Source of the DNA: DASUHT01 sp038230835
Lineage (GTDB): Bacteria > Actinomycetota > Thermoleophilia > Gaiellales > JAICJC01
Assembly: GCA_038230835.1 (NCBI GenBank)
Contig: JBBRMM010000016.1
Coordinates: 1 to 64,000 of the forward strand
Length of the DNA stretch: 64,000 bases
Reading direction: 5' to 3'
The notes beneath the pieces are model-generated. The model did not search any database and was not told where the DNA came from. It saw only the letters and a program-made list of their open reading frames with translations. This document shows positions 55,574-64,000 of this stretch, piece after piece (the stretch's first letter is position 1; every line of letters starts with the position of its first letter). Both the position numbers and the translations under genes were made by a program.

Positions 55574-56735
55574 TGCGTTAAGCGTTCGGTGCGTTTCTGG
55601 AGGCAGGAGCCATGCCGACCGGAGCCGCGGCAGTGGGCGAGTCGGCGCTCGCGCGCCTCGTCGAGGACTACCTGATGGCCTGTCGGGCACGCGGTCTGGC
55701 GCCCAATACGATTGAAACCAGCTATGGCTATCCACTGCGCAGGATCCTCCTGCCGTGGTGTGCAGAGCGGGGGGTGAACGACATCGCGGGACTCGACTCG
55801 CGAGCCCTGGACGCCTTCACCGTTTACCTCAACACCGAGCCCGGCCGGCGGGGGCACCTGCTCTCTAAGCACAGCATCCACGCCTACGTCCGGGCGGTCC
55901 GGGGGTTTCTCAACTGGTGCCAGGCCGAGGGTGAGACCGGCAACGCCCGACCGTCGCTGCCCCGGCTCCCCCGCCGGGTGCTGGACGTCCTCGACCGCGA
56001 GGAGCTCCGACAGCTGATCGCCGCCGCCCCGACTGAGCGCGACCGACTGATCCTCTCGATCCTCGCGGACTGCGGTCTCCGGAACAGCGAGGTGTGCACC
56101 CTGGAGCTGCAGGACATCCTCCAGAGAGACCGGCGGCAGGCATTCCTGCGGGTCCATGGGAAGGGGAGCCGCGAGCGCCTCGTGCCCCTCCCACCGAGCC
56201 TCCTCCGGGGCCTGGAGCGCTACGCCCGCGACTCCCGGCCGAAGGACACCCACAGCACCCGCCTGTTCGTCGGGCTGAGGCGAGGCCAGAGTGGCGACTA
56301 CGAGCCCCTGAGCCGCAGCGGCATGCTCCAGCTGGTCCAATCCGCCGCGGCCCGGGCCGGCATCACCAAGCCCGTCCACGTCCACCTCCTCCGGCACAGC
56401 TTCATCACCAACGCCCTCCGGGGCGGGATGAACCCGATGGTCGTGGCCCAGATCGCCGGCCACAGCTCCCTCCGAATGATCGAGCGGGTTTACAGCCACC
56501 TGAACGCCGGCGACAGCTACGAAGCACTGATCCAGCTCCTCGCGAAGGACTGAGACCCGGCGGTTTCGCTGGTCGGGTGCGCGGGTCCGTGGCCTCTTGG
56601 CGATGGGTGTCCCGCTGGTGGTAACGGCTCCGCGTTCGCAGTTGCGCGCCTACCGGGCGACCGCCCCAGACGTTAGCCTCCACCTCCTATGGCCGCCGGG
56701 AATGACCACACTCGTCAATGCAAGCGCTTAACGCA
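55574..56735. repeat. Inverted 11-bp repeats flanking the integrase gene
   Basis: TGCGTTAAGCG at 55574-55584, 28 bp before the integrase start, reappears inverted as CGCTTAACGCA at 56725-56735, 172 bp after its stop. These could be arm-type binding sites for the integrase or a regulator; the interval also holds GTGCTGCTGAGCAGCGCAC (about 55543-55562), an imperfect palindrome. Confidence 0.5.
55612..56553 (+). CDS. Tyrosine recombinase/integrase
   Basis: A 313-residue site-specific recombinase. The N-terminal SAM-like core-binding domain is about residues 12-115. The catalytic set is complete: Arg in DCGLRNSEV, Lys in VHGKGSRERLVP, HLLRHSF, His in IAGHSSLRMI, and nucleophile Tyr in RVYSHLNAG. 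XerC/D-like in size. Position 160 bp from the tRNA-Ala 3' fragment indicates that this gene integrated the element that carries the defence operon to its right. Confidence 0.9.
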   Translation: MPTGAAAVGESALARLVEDYLMACRARGLAPNTIETSYGYPLRRILLPWCAERGVNDIAGLDSRALDAFTVYLNTEPGRRGHLLSKHSIHAYVRAVRGFLNWCQAEGETGNARPSLPRLPRRVLDVLDREELRQLIAAAPTERDRLILSILADCGLRNSEVCTLELQDILQRDRRQAFLRVHGKGSRERLVPLPPSLLRGLERYARDSRPKDTHSTRLFVGLRRGQSGDYEPLSRSGMLQLVQSAAARAGITKPVHVHLLRHSFITNALRGGMNPMVVAQIAGHSSLRMIERVYSHLNAGDSYEALIQLLAKD

Positions 56736-56840
56736 CGCCGCCACCCCCATCAAGAGCGCCGCGCGGGTGGTGTCCGGCACTCTCCTCCCCCGGTGTCGTA
56801 CCCCCGGTGTTAAAACTCGCGGTGCGATGGGAGGTGACCC
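56554..56840. other. Leader region between integrase and defence operon
   Basis: No gene is supported in this 287-bp gap. It contains the right-hand TGCGTTAAGCG-type repeat and TACCCCCGGTGTTAAAACTC (about 56799-56818), which may hold the promoter of the next operon. GGGAGGTGA lies directly before the GTG start at 56841. Confidence 0.5.
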
Positions 56841-59800
56841 GTGACGACCCTGGAGGAGCTGACACCCGGCGCGGTCGTGCGTGGCGTGGTGCCCGGCGAG
56901 GCCGTCACCGTGGTCGCATCTCGCTGGGCTGGCTCACGGAGCGTGGTCCTCACGTTCCGGACAGATGCCGGGCGGGTCGATGAGCAGGTTGTCTACCGAA
57001 CCCAGGAAGCGGAGCTGACCCTGGCGGAGAGGGGCACCGCCTGGTCCTTCGACGGCGATGGAGCCCTATTCCGGCTCGTAGCCGAGGCTCGCCGCATCCG
57101 CCTGGCCTACCTCTTCGATCCGCGCCTCGCCGTACACCTGAGCCTCATCGAGCCCCTGCCTCACCAGATCATGGCCGTGTACGGCGAGATGCTGCCTCGG
57201 CAGCCGCTGCGGTTCCTCCTGGCCGACGACCCCGGAGCCGGGAAGACGATCATGGCTGGGCTCTACATCAAGGAGCTGATGCTGCGGGGTGACCTTCGCC
57301 GAGCGCTGATCGTGGCGCCGGGCGGCCTCGTCGGCCAGTGGCAAGACGAGCTGCACGACAAGTTCGGGCTCGACTTCTCCATCCTTACCCGGGAGCTGAT
57401 CGAGGCGGCCCGCACGGGTGATCCCTTCGGCGAGCGCAATCTTCTGATCGCCCGTCTCGACCATCTCTCTCGGAACGACGATCTCGTTGAGCGGCTCGGC
57501 GCCGCCGAGTGGGACCTCGTTGTAGTGGACGAGGCCCACCGCATGGCCGCCCACTACTTCGGCAACGAGGTCAAGGAGACGAAACGCTATCGACTGGGCA
57601 AGGTGCTCGGCGGGACCACTCGACACCTCCTTCTGATGACCGCGACGCCACACGCTGGGAAGGAGGAAGACTTCCAACTCTTCATGGCACTCCTTGACTC
57701 GGACCGGTTCGAGGGCAAGGCCCGCGATGGTGTTCACACGGCCGACGTGTCTGACCTGATGCGTCGAATGGTGAAAGAACAGATCCTCCGTTTCGATGGG
57801 CGTCCGCTCTTCCCCGAACGGCGCGCTTACACGGTCCCCTATGAGTTGTCCGACTTGGAGATGGCCCTCTACGCGCAGGTCACGGAGTACGTAGCTGAGG
57901 AGATGGGCCGGGCTGAGCGCCTAGCGGCCGAGGGCGAAGGTCGACGAGGCAACCGAGTCGGTTTCGCAGTGACAGTCCTGCAGCGCCGACTCGCGTCGAG
58001 CCCGGAGGCCATCTTTCAATCCCTCTCGCGCCGACGGAAGCGGCTCGAAGACAAGGCCAGTGAAGTCAAAGCCCAGCAGCGCGCCAGCTCGATCGTCATC
58101 GACAGCGAACCGCTCCGGGTGCAGCTCGACGATCCAGACGAAGACTTTGACGACGACATCGAAGACCTCGATGGTGCAGAGGTCGAAGAGTTGGAGGAGC
58201 AACTCGTCGACCAAGCCACGAGCGCACGCACCCTGGCTGAGCTACAGCACGAGATTGCGACTCTGGGTCGTCTCGAAGTTCTCGCCGATCGAGTTCGCAG
58301 GTCTCAGGTCGACAAGAAGTGGACCGAGCTGCTCGGGCTGCTAGCCGATACGCCCGAGATGATCGAACCCGGCGGCACGCGACGAAAGCTGATCGTCTTT
58401 ACCGAGCATCGCGACACCCTCAACTACCTCGTCGACAAGCTTCGTACCTATCTCGGCAAGTCGGAGGCCGTAGTGGCGATCCACGGTGGTGTCGCCCGTG
58501 AGGAGCGCAGGGTCATCCAGGAGCGATTCACCCAGGACAAGGACTGCCTCATCCTAGTTGCCACCGACGCCGCCGGAGAGGGCATCAACCTCCAGCGTGC
58601 GCACCTCCTGGTGAACTACGACCTGCCCTGGAACCCCAACCGTATCGAGCAACGGTTTGGCCGAGTCCATCGCATCGGCCAGACCGAGGTTTGCCACATG
58701 TGGAACCTCGTCGCCGACGAGACGCGTGAGGGGCAGGTGTACCGCCGGCTCCTCGACAAGCTGTCCGAGATGCGCGACACCCTCGGCAAAGATCAGGTAT
58801 TCGATGTTCTCGGTGACGTGCTCCCCGGCCGCGAGCTGCGAGATCTCTTACTCCAAGCCATCCGCTACGGGAACCAACCCGAGGTGAGGGCGAAGCTCGA
58901 TCGCGTCATCGACGCGAAGGTCGGCGTCGGCCTTGCGGAAATGGTCCGGGAACACGCTCTCAGTTCTGAGGTGCTCTCGACTGCTGACCTGGAACGAATC
59001 CGGGCAGACATGCTCGAAGCCGAGGCTCGAAAACTCCAGCCCGGTTACGTGCAGGCTTGGTTCGCAGAGGCGTTTGCGCGGCTCGGCGGCAGGATGAGTG
59101 ATCGGGAGGTCGGTAGGTTCGAAGTCACCTTCGTGCCTGCAGAGATTCGCAACCGCGACCGTCTCATCGGCGCGGGCGTGCCGGTTCTTCCCAAGTACCA
59201 GCGAGTGACGTTCGAGAAAAACCTCGTCCACGTCGAGGGTAAGCCTCTCGCGGAGCTGGTCGCCCCTGGTCACCCGCTGCTCGAAGCAGTGCTCGACATC
59301 ACTCTGGAGCGTCATCGCACGTTGCTCCGTCAGGGAGCAGTGCTGATTGACCCCGCGGACACTGGAACCGATCCCCGTGTGCTCGTATTTTTGGAGCACG
59401 CGGTAACAGACGCCAGAGATGACGGTCATGGCAATCGCCGCACGGTGTCACGCCGCTTCGAATTCGTCGAGGTTCCAGAGACCGGTCAACTTCGACCGTC
59501 CAGCTACGCGCCTTACCTCGATCTGCGTCCCGCGACCGATGTCGAGCTGTCGGCCATCGCGCCGGTGATCAAGGACATGGCTTGGCTGCAGAGCGAGGTG
59601 GAAACCAAGGCACTCGACTACGGGATCGACGTTCTGTCGGCAGAGCATCTGGCAGAGGTTCGTTCCCGAACGCTGGAGCGCGTCGCCAAGGTGAAGGCCG
59701 CTGTGCAGCAGCGTCTCACCCGCGAGGTGACATACTGGGATCATCGAGCGAGCGACCTTCAGCTCCAGACGGATGCGGGCAAGCAGCCTCGGATCAACCC

Positions 59801-60380
59801 TGACCGGGCTGCGGGACGTGCCGACGAGTTGCAGCGGCGAAAGGAAGCACGTCTCGCCGAACTGGACCGCGAGGCGCAGCTCGCGTCACAACCTCCGCTC
59901 GTTGTCGGCGGCGCGCTGGTGGTCCCGATCGGGCTCGTCCGTCAAATCGTCGGAGGGCCACCGATCCCGCCTCCGCTTCACGCGATCGACACCACCATCG
60001 TTGAGCGCCGGGCGGTTGACGCCGTCTTGTTAGTAGAGGAACGGCTCGGCAATGACGCCGTCGAGATGCCACACAATCACCCGGGTTACGACATCCGATC
60101 GACCAGACCGACGGGCGATACGCATTTCGTCGAGGTCAAGGGTCGAGTGGAGGGAGCTGACACGTTTGTCGTGACTCAGAACGAGCTTCGCTTCGCGGCG
60201 AACGTTCCTGAGGCGTACGACTTAGCCCTCGTCGAGGTCTCGGCCGAAGGACCCGAACATGACCGCGTTCGGTATCTGTCTCGGCCTTATGGGCCGGATG
60301 TCCGTCTGCCGTTCGACACAACGAGCACCACGCTTTCATGGCAGGCGTACTGGCAACGCGCCGAAAGTGCAGACGTCTGA
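56841..60380 (+). CDS. SNF2-family helicase with C-terminal DUF3883 (BrxHII/DrmD-like)
   Basis: A 1179-residue Snf2-type translocase. Walker A is LADDPGAGKTIMAG (residues 127-140), Walker B VVVDEAHRM (about 227-235), the motor half 2 motifs are LIVFTEHRDTLNYLV, ATDAAGEGINLQRAHLLVNY and QRFGRVHRIGQ. An acidic stretch (DPDEDFDDDIEDLDGAEVEE) lies between halves. The C-terminus (HPGYDIRS, THFVEVKGR) is DUF3883, an inactive-nuclease-like fold. Helicases of this architecture occur as BrxHII in type 3 BREX and DrmD in class 1 DISARM. It starts at GTG after GGGAGGTGA. Confidence 0.85.
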   Translation: MTTLEELTPGAVVRGVVPGEAVTVVASRWAGSRSVVLTFRTDAGRVDEQVVYRTQEAELTLAERGTAWSFDGDGALFRLVAEARRIRLAYLFDPRLAVHLSLIEPLPHQIMAVYGEMLPRQPLRFLLADDPGAGKTIMAGLYIKELMLRGDLRRALIVAPGGLVGQWQDELHDKFGLDFSILTRELIEAARTGDPFGERNLLIARLDHLSRNDDLVERLGAAEWDLVVVDEAHRMAAHYFGNEVKETKRYRLGKVLGGTTRHLLLMTATPHAGKEEDFQLFMALLDSDRFEGKARDGVHTADVSDLMRRMVKEQILRFDGRPLFPERRAYTVPYELSDLEMALYAQVTEYVAEEMGRAERLAAEGEGRRGNRVGFAVTVLQRRLASSPEAIFQSLSRRRKRLEDKASEVKAQQRASSIVIDSEPLRVQLDDPDEDFDDDIEDLDGAEVEELEEQLVDQATSARTLAELQHEIATLGRLEVLADRVRRSQVDKKWTELLGLLADTPEMIEPGGTRRKLIVFTEHRDTLNYLVDKLRTYLGKSEAVVAIHGGVAREERRVIQERFTQDKDCLILVATDAAGEGINLQRAHLLVNYDLPWNPNRIEQRFGRVHRIGQTEVCHMWNLVADETREGQVYRRLLDKLSEMRDTLGKDQVFDVLGDVLPGRELRDLLLQAIRYGNQPEVRAKLDRVIDAKVGVGLAEMVREHALSSEVLSTADLERIRADMLEAEARKLQPGYVQAWFAEAFARLGGRMSDREVGRFEVTFVPAEIRNRDRLIGAGVPVLPKYQRVTFEKNLVHVEGKPLAELVAPGHPLLEAVLDITLERHRTLLRQGAVLIDPADTGTDPRVLVFLEHAVTDARDDGHGNRRTVSRRFEFVEVPETGQLRPSSYAPYLDLRPATDVELSAIAPVIKDMAWLQSEVETKALDYGIDVLSAEHLAEVRSRTLERVAKVKAAVQQRLTREVTYWDHRASDLQLQTDAGKQPRINPDRAAGRADELQRRKEARLAELDREAQLASQPPLVVGGALVVPIGLVRQIVGGPPIPPPLHAIDTTIVERRAVDAVLLVEERLGNDAVEMPHNHPGYDIRSTRPTGDTHFVEVKGRVEGADTFVVTQNELRFAANVPEAYDLALVEVSAEGPEHDRVRYLSRPYGPDVRLPFDTTSTTLSWQAYWQRAESADV

Positions 60381-63094
60381 TGCCGACGAAGCTGATCGAA
60401 GTCGCACTGCCACTGGACGTCATAAACCGCGAGGCCGCGAGAGAGAAGAGCATTCGGCACGGCCACCCCAACACACTGCACCTTTGGTGGGCGCGCCGGC
60501 CGCTCGCGGCGTGCCGCGCCGTGTTGTTCGCACAGCTCGTCGACGATCCGTCGGCGCATCCGAACCTGTTTCCAACGGAGGCGGCGCAGAACGAAGAGCG
60601 TAAGCGTCTCTTTGACATCATCGAGCGCATGGTTCCATGGGAGGCATCAACCGATGAAGGCGTCCTTGAGGAGGCGCGTGCTGAGATCCGGCGCTCGTAT
60701 CCCGAGGGGCCACCCATGATTATCGACCCGTTCTGTGGCGGCGGTTCCATTCCGCTCGAAGCGCAGCGCCTCGGTCTGCGGGTTCAAGCAAGCGACCTAA
60801 ATCCGGTTGCCGTCCTTATCACGAAGGCTCTCCTAGAGCTTCCTCACGAGTTCGCAGATCGGCCACCAGCCCACCCCGACGCGGGAACGAGCCTTCAGGG
60901 CACTGACTCGTGGCGAGGAACACAGGGGCTCGCCGAGGACGTCCGCTACTACGGCGATTGGATGCGCAAAGAGGCAGAGCGGCGAATCGGGCATCTATAT
61001 CCCAAGGCGCAGCTTCCGAGCGGGAAGGAGGCGACCGTTATCGCCTGGCTCTGGGCTAGGACTATCAAGTGTCCGAATCCCGCGTGTCACTCCGTTGTGC
61101 CCTTGGTACGCAGCTTCTGGCTCGGAAAGAAGAGTGGCCAAGAGGCCTGGGTCCGAGCCGTCCCCGATGCCTCGTCGAAGAACGTTCGGTTCGAAGTCGG
61201 ACACGGAGTGGCAGGCCCGCCGGTGGACGGCACGGTCGCCCGGACGGGTGCCACGTGCTTATTGTGCGGGGCTGCTGTACCGCTCGATCACATCCGTGCG
61301 GAAGCACAGGCGGGCCGGATGGGCATGCAGCTGATGGCGCTGGTGGTCGACAACGACGGACGTCGCGAGTATCAGGCACCGACCGAGCAGCATGAACGGC
61401 TCGCAACTCTGTCTCGGCCGCTCGACGTGCCTGACAGCGAACTGCCCGAACGAGCCCTCGGGTTCCGGGTACAGGCATACGGCATGACTCATCATGCCGA
61501 CCTATTCACCAATCGCCAGCTAACTGCGCTCTGCACGTTCAGCGATCTTGTTGACGAGGCCCGTGAACGTCTTCGCGTGGACAGCAACGACGACAAGTAT
61601 GCGAATGCTGTTTCAACATACCTAGCCCTAGCGGTGAGTCGCGGGGCAGACCTGAATAACACGATTGTGACCTGGTCGAATAGTCGGAACCAAGCGAGAA
61701 ATCTGTTCGCCCGGCAGGCCATCCCCATGGCATGGGACTTCGCCGAGGTCAATCCGTTCGCGGGGGCGGCGGGCGACCTAGGAGTCTCCATCGATTCGGC
61801 TCATCGGGTCCTGCGGGTTATGGCGCCGACGCTTCCAGGAGAGGTCAGGCATCAAGACGCGACGAAGCGGTCGTTCTTGGGTAGTGCTATCTCCACAGAT
61901 CCACCGTATTACGACAACATTGGGTACGCCGACCTCTCTGACTTCTTCTACGTTTGGCTGCGCCGATCGTTGCGTGCCGTATACCCAGAGCTTTTCGGCA
62001 CCCTGCTTACCCCGAAGACCGATGAGCTGATCGCAACTCCGTACCGATTTGGTGGCGACAAGCGCAAGGCTGAGCAACATTTTGAGACCGGTTTCGGGAC
62101 AGTCTTTCGAAACGCGGCGAAAGAGGCCGATCCCACGACACCAATGACCATCTTCTATGCGTTCAAGCAGAGCGAATCAGATGGCGATGACGATGAAGGC
62201 AACGGGATTGTCGCGTCGACCGGTTGGGAGAAGATGCTGGAAGGCCTCTTGCAATCGGATCTAATGGTTACGGGTACCTGGCCGATGCGAACGGAGCGAT
62301 CGGCTCGGAGCGTCGGAATCGGCACCAACGCCTTAGCATCGTCCATTGTGCTGGTGTGTAGACCTCGACCGGTCACAGCGGGGGTTACAGACCGCCGTGG
62401 GTTCATCCAGGCTCTCAAGGCCAAGCTGGGTCATGCGCTGCGAGAGTTGCAGAGTGGCGCCGTGGCGCCAGTCGATTTGGCTCAGGCAGCAATTGGGCCT
62501 GGAATGGCCGTGTTTTCGAGCTATGCCAAGGTTATCGAGCCGGACGGTGAACCCATGCGCGTTCGCACGGCGTTGGCATTGATCAACCAGGTTCTCGATG
62601 AAGTCAGCGCTGAGCAGGAAGGCGAGTTTGACGGCGACACGCGATGGGCCATCGCCTGGTATGCCGAGCACGGCATGGACGAGGGTCCCTACGGAAGGGC
62701 AGACGATCTCAGTCGGGCGAAAAACGTGAGCGTCGACGGTCTGGTGCGTGCTGGCCTTGTAAAGTCCGGTGGAGGCAAGGTTCGTCTGCTGGAGCGCGCT
62801 GAGCTAGATCCAAGCTGGGACCCAACCACCGATGCCCGCTTAACCGTCTGGGAGGTTACCCAACACCTAATCCAGCGGTTGCTGACCGACGGCGAGCAGT
62901 CAGCGGCCGAGTTGCTCTCAAAGGTCGGCGGTCTAGGGGATGCGGCGCGCGACCTTGCTTACCGCCTGTTTCAGATCGCTGAGGCGAAGAAGTGGTCGAA
63001 AGACGCTGCTCCCTATAACGCGCTCGCTGCTTCGTGGCTTGAGATCAGTCGTATCGCAACTGCGGAACCAGACGGCCAAGGCTCGCTCCTTTAA
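60380..63094 (+). CDS. DUF1156 adenine-specific DNA methyltransferase (PglXI/DrmMI-like)
   Basis: A 904-residue methyltransferase overlapping the helicase stop codon by one base (TGATG). The DUF1156 N-terminus is clear (IEVALPLDVINREAAREKSI, LHLWWARRPLAACRAVLFAQ). SAM motif IIDPFCGGGSIPLEAQRLG lies at residues about 113-131, and the catalytic STDPPYYDNIGYADLSDFFY at about 505 (DPPY). A CxxC pair (KCPNPACHS, TCLLCGAAVPL) suggests zinc. It probably marks host DNA at N6-adenine so that the defence machinery spares it. The same domain is found in type 3 BREX and class 1 DISARM. Confidence 0.88.
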   Translation: MPTKLIEVALPLDVINREAAREKSIRHGHPNTLHLWWARRPLAACRAVLFAQLVDDPSAHPNLFPTEAAQNEERKRLFDIIERMVPWEASTDEGVLEEARAEIRRSYPEGPPMIIDPFCGGGSIPLEAQRLGLRVQASDLNPVAVLITKALLELPHEFADRPPAHPDAGTSLQGTDSWRGTQGLAEDVRYYGDWMRKEAERRIGHLYPKAQLPSGKEATVIAWLWARTIKCPNPACHSVVPLVRSFWLGKKSGQEAWVRAVPDASSKNVRFEVGHGVAGPPVDGTVARTGATCLLCGAAVPLDHIRAEAQAGRMGMQLMALVVDNDGRREYQAPTEQHERLATLSRPLDVPDSELPERALGFRVQAYGMTHHADLFTNRQLTALCTFSDLVDEARERLRVDSNDDKYANAVSTYLALAVSRGADLNNTIVTWSNSRNQARNLFARQAIPMAWDFAEVNPFAGAAGDLGVSIDSAHRVLRVMAPTLPGEVRHQDATKRSFLGSAISTDPPYYDNIGYADLSDFFYVWLRRSLRAVYPELFGTLLTPKTDELIATPYRFGGDKRKAEQHFETGFGTVFRNAAKEADPTTPMTIFYAFKQSESDGDDDEGNGIVASTGWEKMLEGLLQSDLMVTGTWPMRTERSARSVGIGTNALASSIVLVCRPRPVTAGVTDRRGFIQALKAKLGHALRELQSGAVAPVDLAQAAIGPGMAVFSSYAKVIEPDGEPMRVRTALALINQVLDEVSAEQEGEFDGDTRWAIAWYAEHGMDEGPYGRADDLSRAKNVSVDGLVRAGLVKSGGGKVRLLERAELDPSWDPTTDARLTVWEVTQHLIQRLLTDGEQSAAELLSKVGGLGDAARDLAYRLFQIAEAKKWSKDAAPYNALAASWLEISRIATAEPDGQGSLL

Positions 63095-63109
63095 AGAGGT
63101 TAAGACTGC

Positions 63110-64000
63110 ATGGCACTCAGCAATCGAGACCGCGTCGGGAAGGCCCTTGAGCAACTCGGCGGGGCGTTCGGTCCCTACGTTGACCGGCGGATGACTAAGG
63201 GCTCTCCGACGGGCGGAAACTGGAAGGCGACTTACTCGGACGTCAACGTCGACGAGGATGTCTCGGCGCAGATCAACGTCGTCCTCGACAACTGGCAATC
63301 GGTGTTTCGCAATGAGCTACGAACCACCGGTCGGAATCTCGTCGGTGAGGTTCGTGATTGGCGCAACAAGTGGGCTCACAGCGAACCCTTCTCCCATGAC
63401 GATGCCTACAGAGCCTTGGACACAATCGAGCGTTTGCTGACGGTAATCGACGCTCCCGAGGCGACCGACGTGGGCGCCGCCAAGAGCGAGTTGATGCGTC
63501 AGCGGCTTGACGCAGAAACCAAGAAGGTGACTCCCAAACCAGACGCGCTCTTCGCCGAGCCCGCAGCGGGCCTGCGTCCATGGCGGGAAGTTATCCAACC
63601 TCACGACGACGTTGCCAAAGGCAAGTTCGCGCTTGCAGAGTTCGCAGCGAACCTCTATCAGGTTCATCTGGGTAAGGGCCTTGGTGAGTACACCGAGCCG
63701 GTTGAGTTCTTTCGCCGCACATACCTCACCGCTGGATTACGCCAGCTGTTGACGCAGGGGGCGCAGCGCATCACTTCTGACGGCGGGGTCCCCGTCGTTG
63801 ACCTGCAGACGAACTTTGGTGGTGGGAAGACGCACTCGATGATTGCGCTATACCACCTGTTCTCCGGTCTCCCGGTCACGGCCTTTCCCCAAGAGGTCCA
63901 GGAGCTACTCGCGACCGCAGGTATTCGGGAGCTACCGCGCGTGCGCAGAGCGGTGGTCGTCGGCACGGAGATGTCCCCTGGACAATCGGAAACGAAGCCA
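63110..64000 (+). CDS. DUF499 ATPase with N-terminal Swt1/HEPN-like domain (cut by window end)
   Basis: The 297 visible codons begin 15 bp after the methyltransferase gene. The N-terminal 110 residues resemble the Swt1-family HEPN domain: VRDWRNKWAHSEPFSHDDAY has R85-x4-H90, the HEPN R-x4-6-H pattern, and SNRDRVGKALEQLGGAFGPYV opens it. From about residue 150 the DUF499 region begins (YQVHLGKGLGEYTEPVEFFR), with a glycine-rich P-loop TNFGGGKTHSMIALYHLFSG near residue 235. DUF499 ATPases occur in BREX/PglY-like and other methylation-linked defence systems. The remaining C-terminal part and the rest of the operon are outside the window. Confidence 0.85.
   Translation, partial: MALSNRDRVGKALEQLGGAFGPYVDRRMTKGSPTGGNWKATYSDVNVDEDVSAQINVVLDNWQSVFRNELRTTGRNLVGEVRDWRNKWAHSEPFSHDDAYRALDTIERLLTVIDAPEATDVGAAKSELMRQRLDAETKKVTPKPDALFAEPAAGLRPWREVIQPHDDVAKGKFALAEFAANLYQVHLGKGLGEYTEPVEFFRRTYLTAGLRQLLTQGAQRITSDGGVPVVDLQTNFGGGKTHSMIALYHLFSGLPVTAFPQEVQELLATAGIRELPRVRRAVVVGTEMSPGQSETKP

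Noticed and set aside
55291..56499. A 402-residue minus-strand frame opposite the integrase
   Set aside because: It is a shadow; part of it is translated tRNA-Ala sequence (the familiar SQGGSNPRPLACH read-through), and the integrase on the other strand is clearly real.
55453..64000. Prophage
   Set aside because: An integrase is present but no capsid, portal, terminase, tail or lysis genes; the cargo is defence genes.
1..64000. CRISPR arrays or cas genes
   Set aside because: No regularly spaced short repeats and no Cas-like proteins were seen on either strand.

Overview
The window is high-GC DNA with many GTG and TTG starts. The vertical marker block rpsF-ssb-rpsR-rplI-dnaB-purA (about 26.8-31.3 kb, minus strand) and the mix of families suggest a free-living actinobacterium. 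A deep-branching class such as Thermoleophilia is my guess from gene content; no alignment was possible.

1-26.8 kb looks like resident chromosome devoted to amine, amino-acid and signalling functions. It holds the start of a type III glutamine-synthetase-like ligase, a GAF/PucR regulator, an acyl-CoA dehydrogenase, a CheW-CheC fusion, an APC permease, a GGDEF-EAL protein, and an IclR regulator beside a FAD amine oxidase. A compact minus-strand operon follows (18.1-13.1 kb): a glutamine-synthetase-family ligase, a class II amidotransferase, a GXGXG protein, an FMN glutamate-synthase core and a small unknown protein. These are glutamate synthase modules split into separate polypeptides, as in GlxBCD and the MgsABC N-methylglutamate synthase. 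With a dimethylglycine/sarcosine dehydrogenase-like protein at 23.2-25.7 kb, they point to use of methylated amines as carbon and nitrogen sources. IclR-type operators (ATTGCC-N5-GGCAA) precede both the regulator and the oxidase.

26.8-32.7 kb is the replication/translation block. It has a perfect Gram-positive LexA box ahead of ssb, an unusual rpsF translation start, and two small membrane-protein genes ending at a strong terminator.

32.8-55.5 kb is a patchwork metal-resistance island. It starts after what looks like the 5' half of a selenocysteine tRNA and ends at a 54-nt 3' fragment of tRNA-Ala(GGC). It contains an arsR-arsM-aqpS-arsC operon, several cation-efflux genes each with its own ArsR/SmtB-type sensor, a permease fused to a YHS domain, ZIP and MntP-like transporters, a ccdA-tlpA pair, a complete IS3-family element with a 3-bp target duplication, an hsdM remnant, and a roughly 0.4-kb imperfect direct repeat that brackets and truncates metal-resistance genes.

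55.5-64 kb is a second integrated element: a tyrosine recombinase next to the tRNA-Ala fragment, then an operon of a SNF2 helicase with DUF3883, a DUF1156 DNA methyltransferase, and a DUF499 ATPase with an N-terminal HEPN-like domain, cut by the window end. This combination belongs to the BREX-type-3/DISARM-class-1 sphere of anti-phage systems but does not match either canonical order in the visible part. It is the strongest candidate for an unusual system here.
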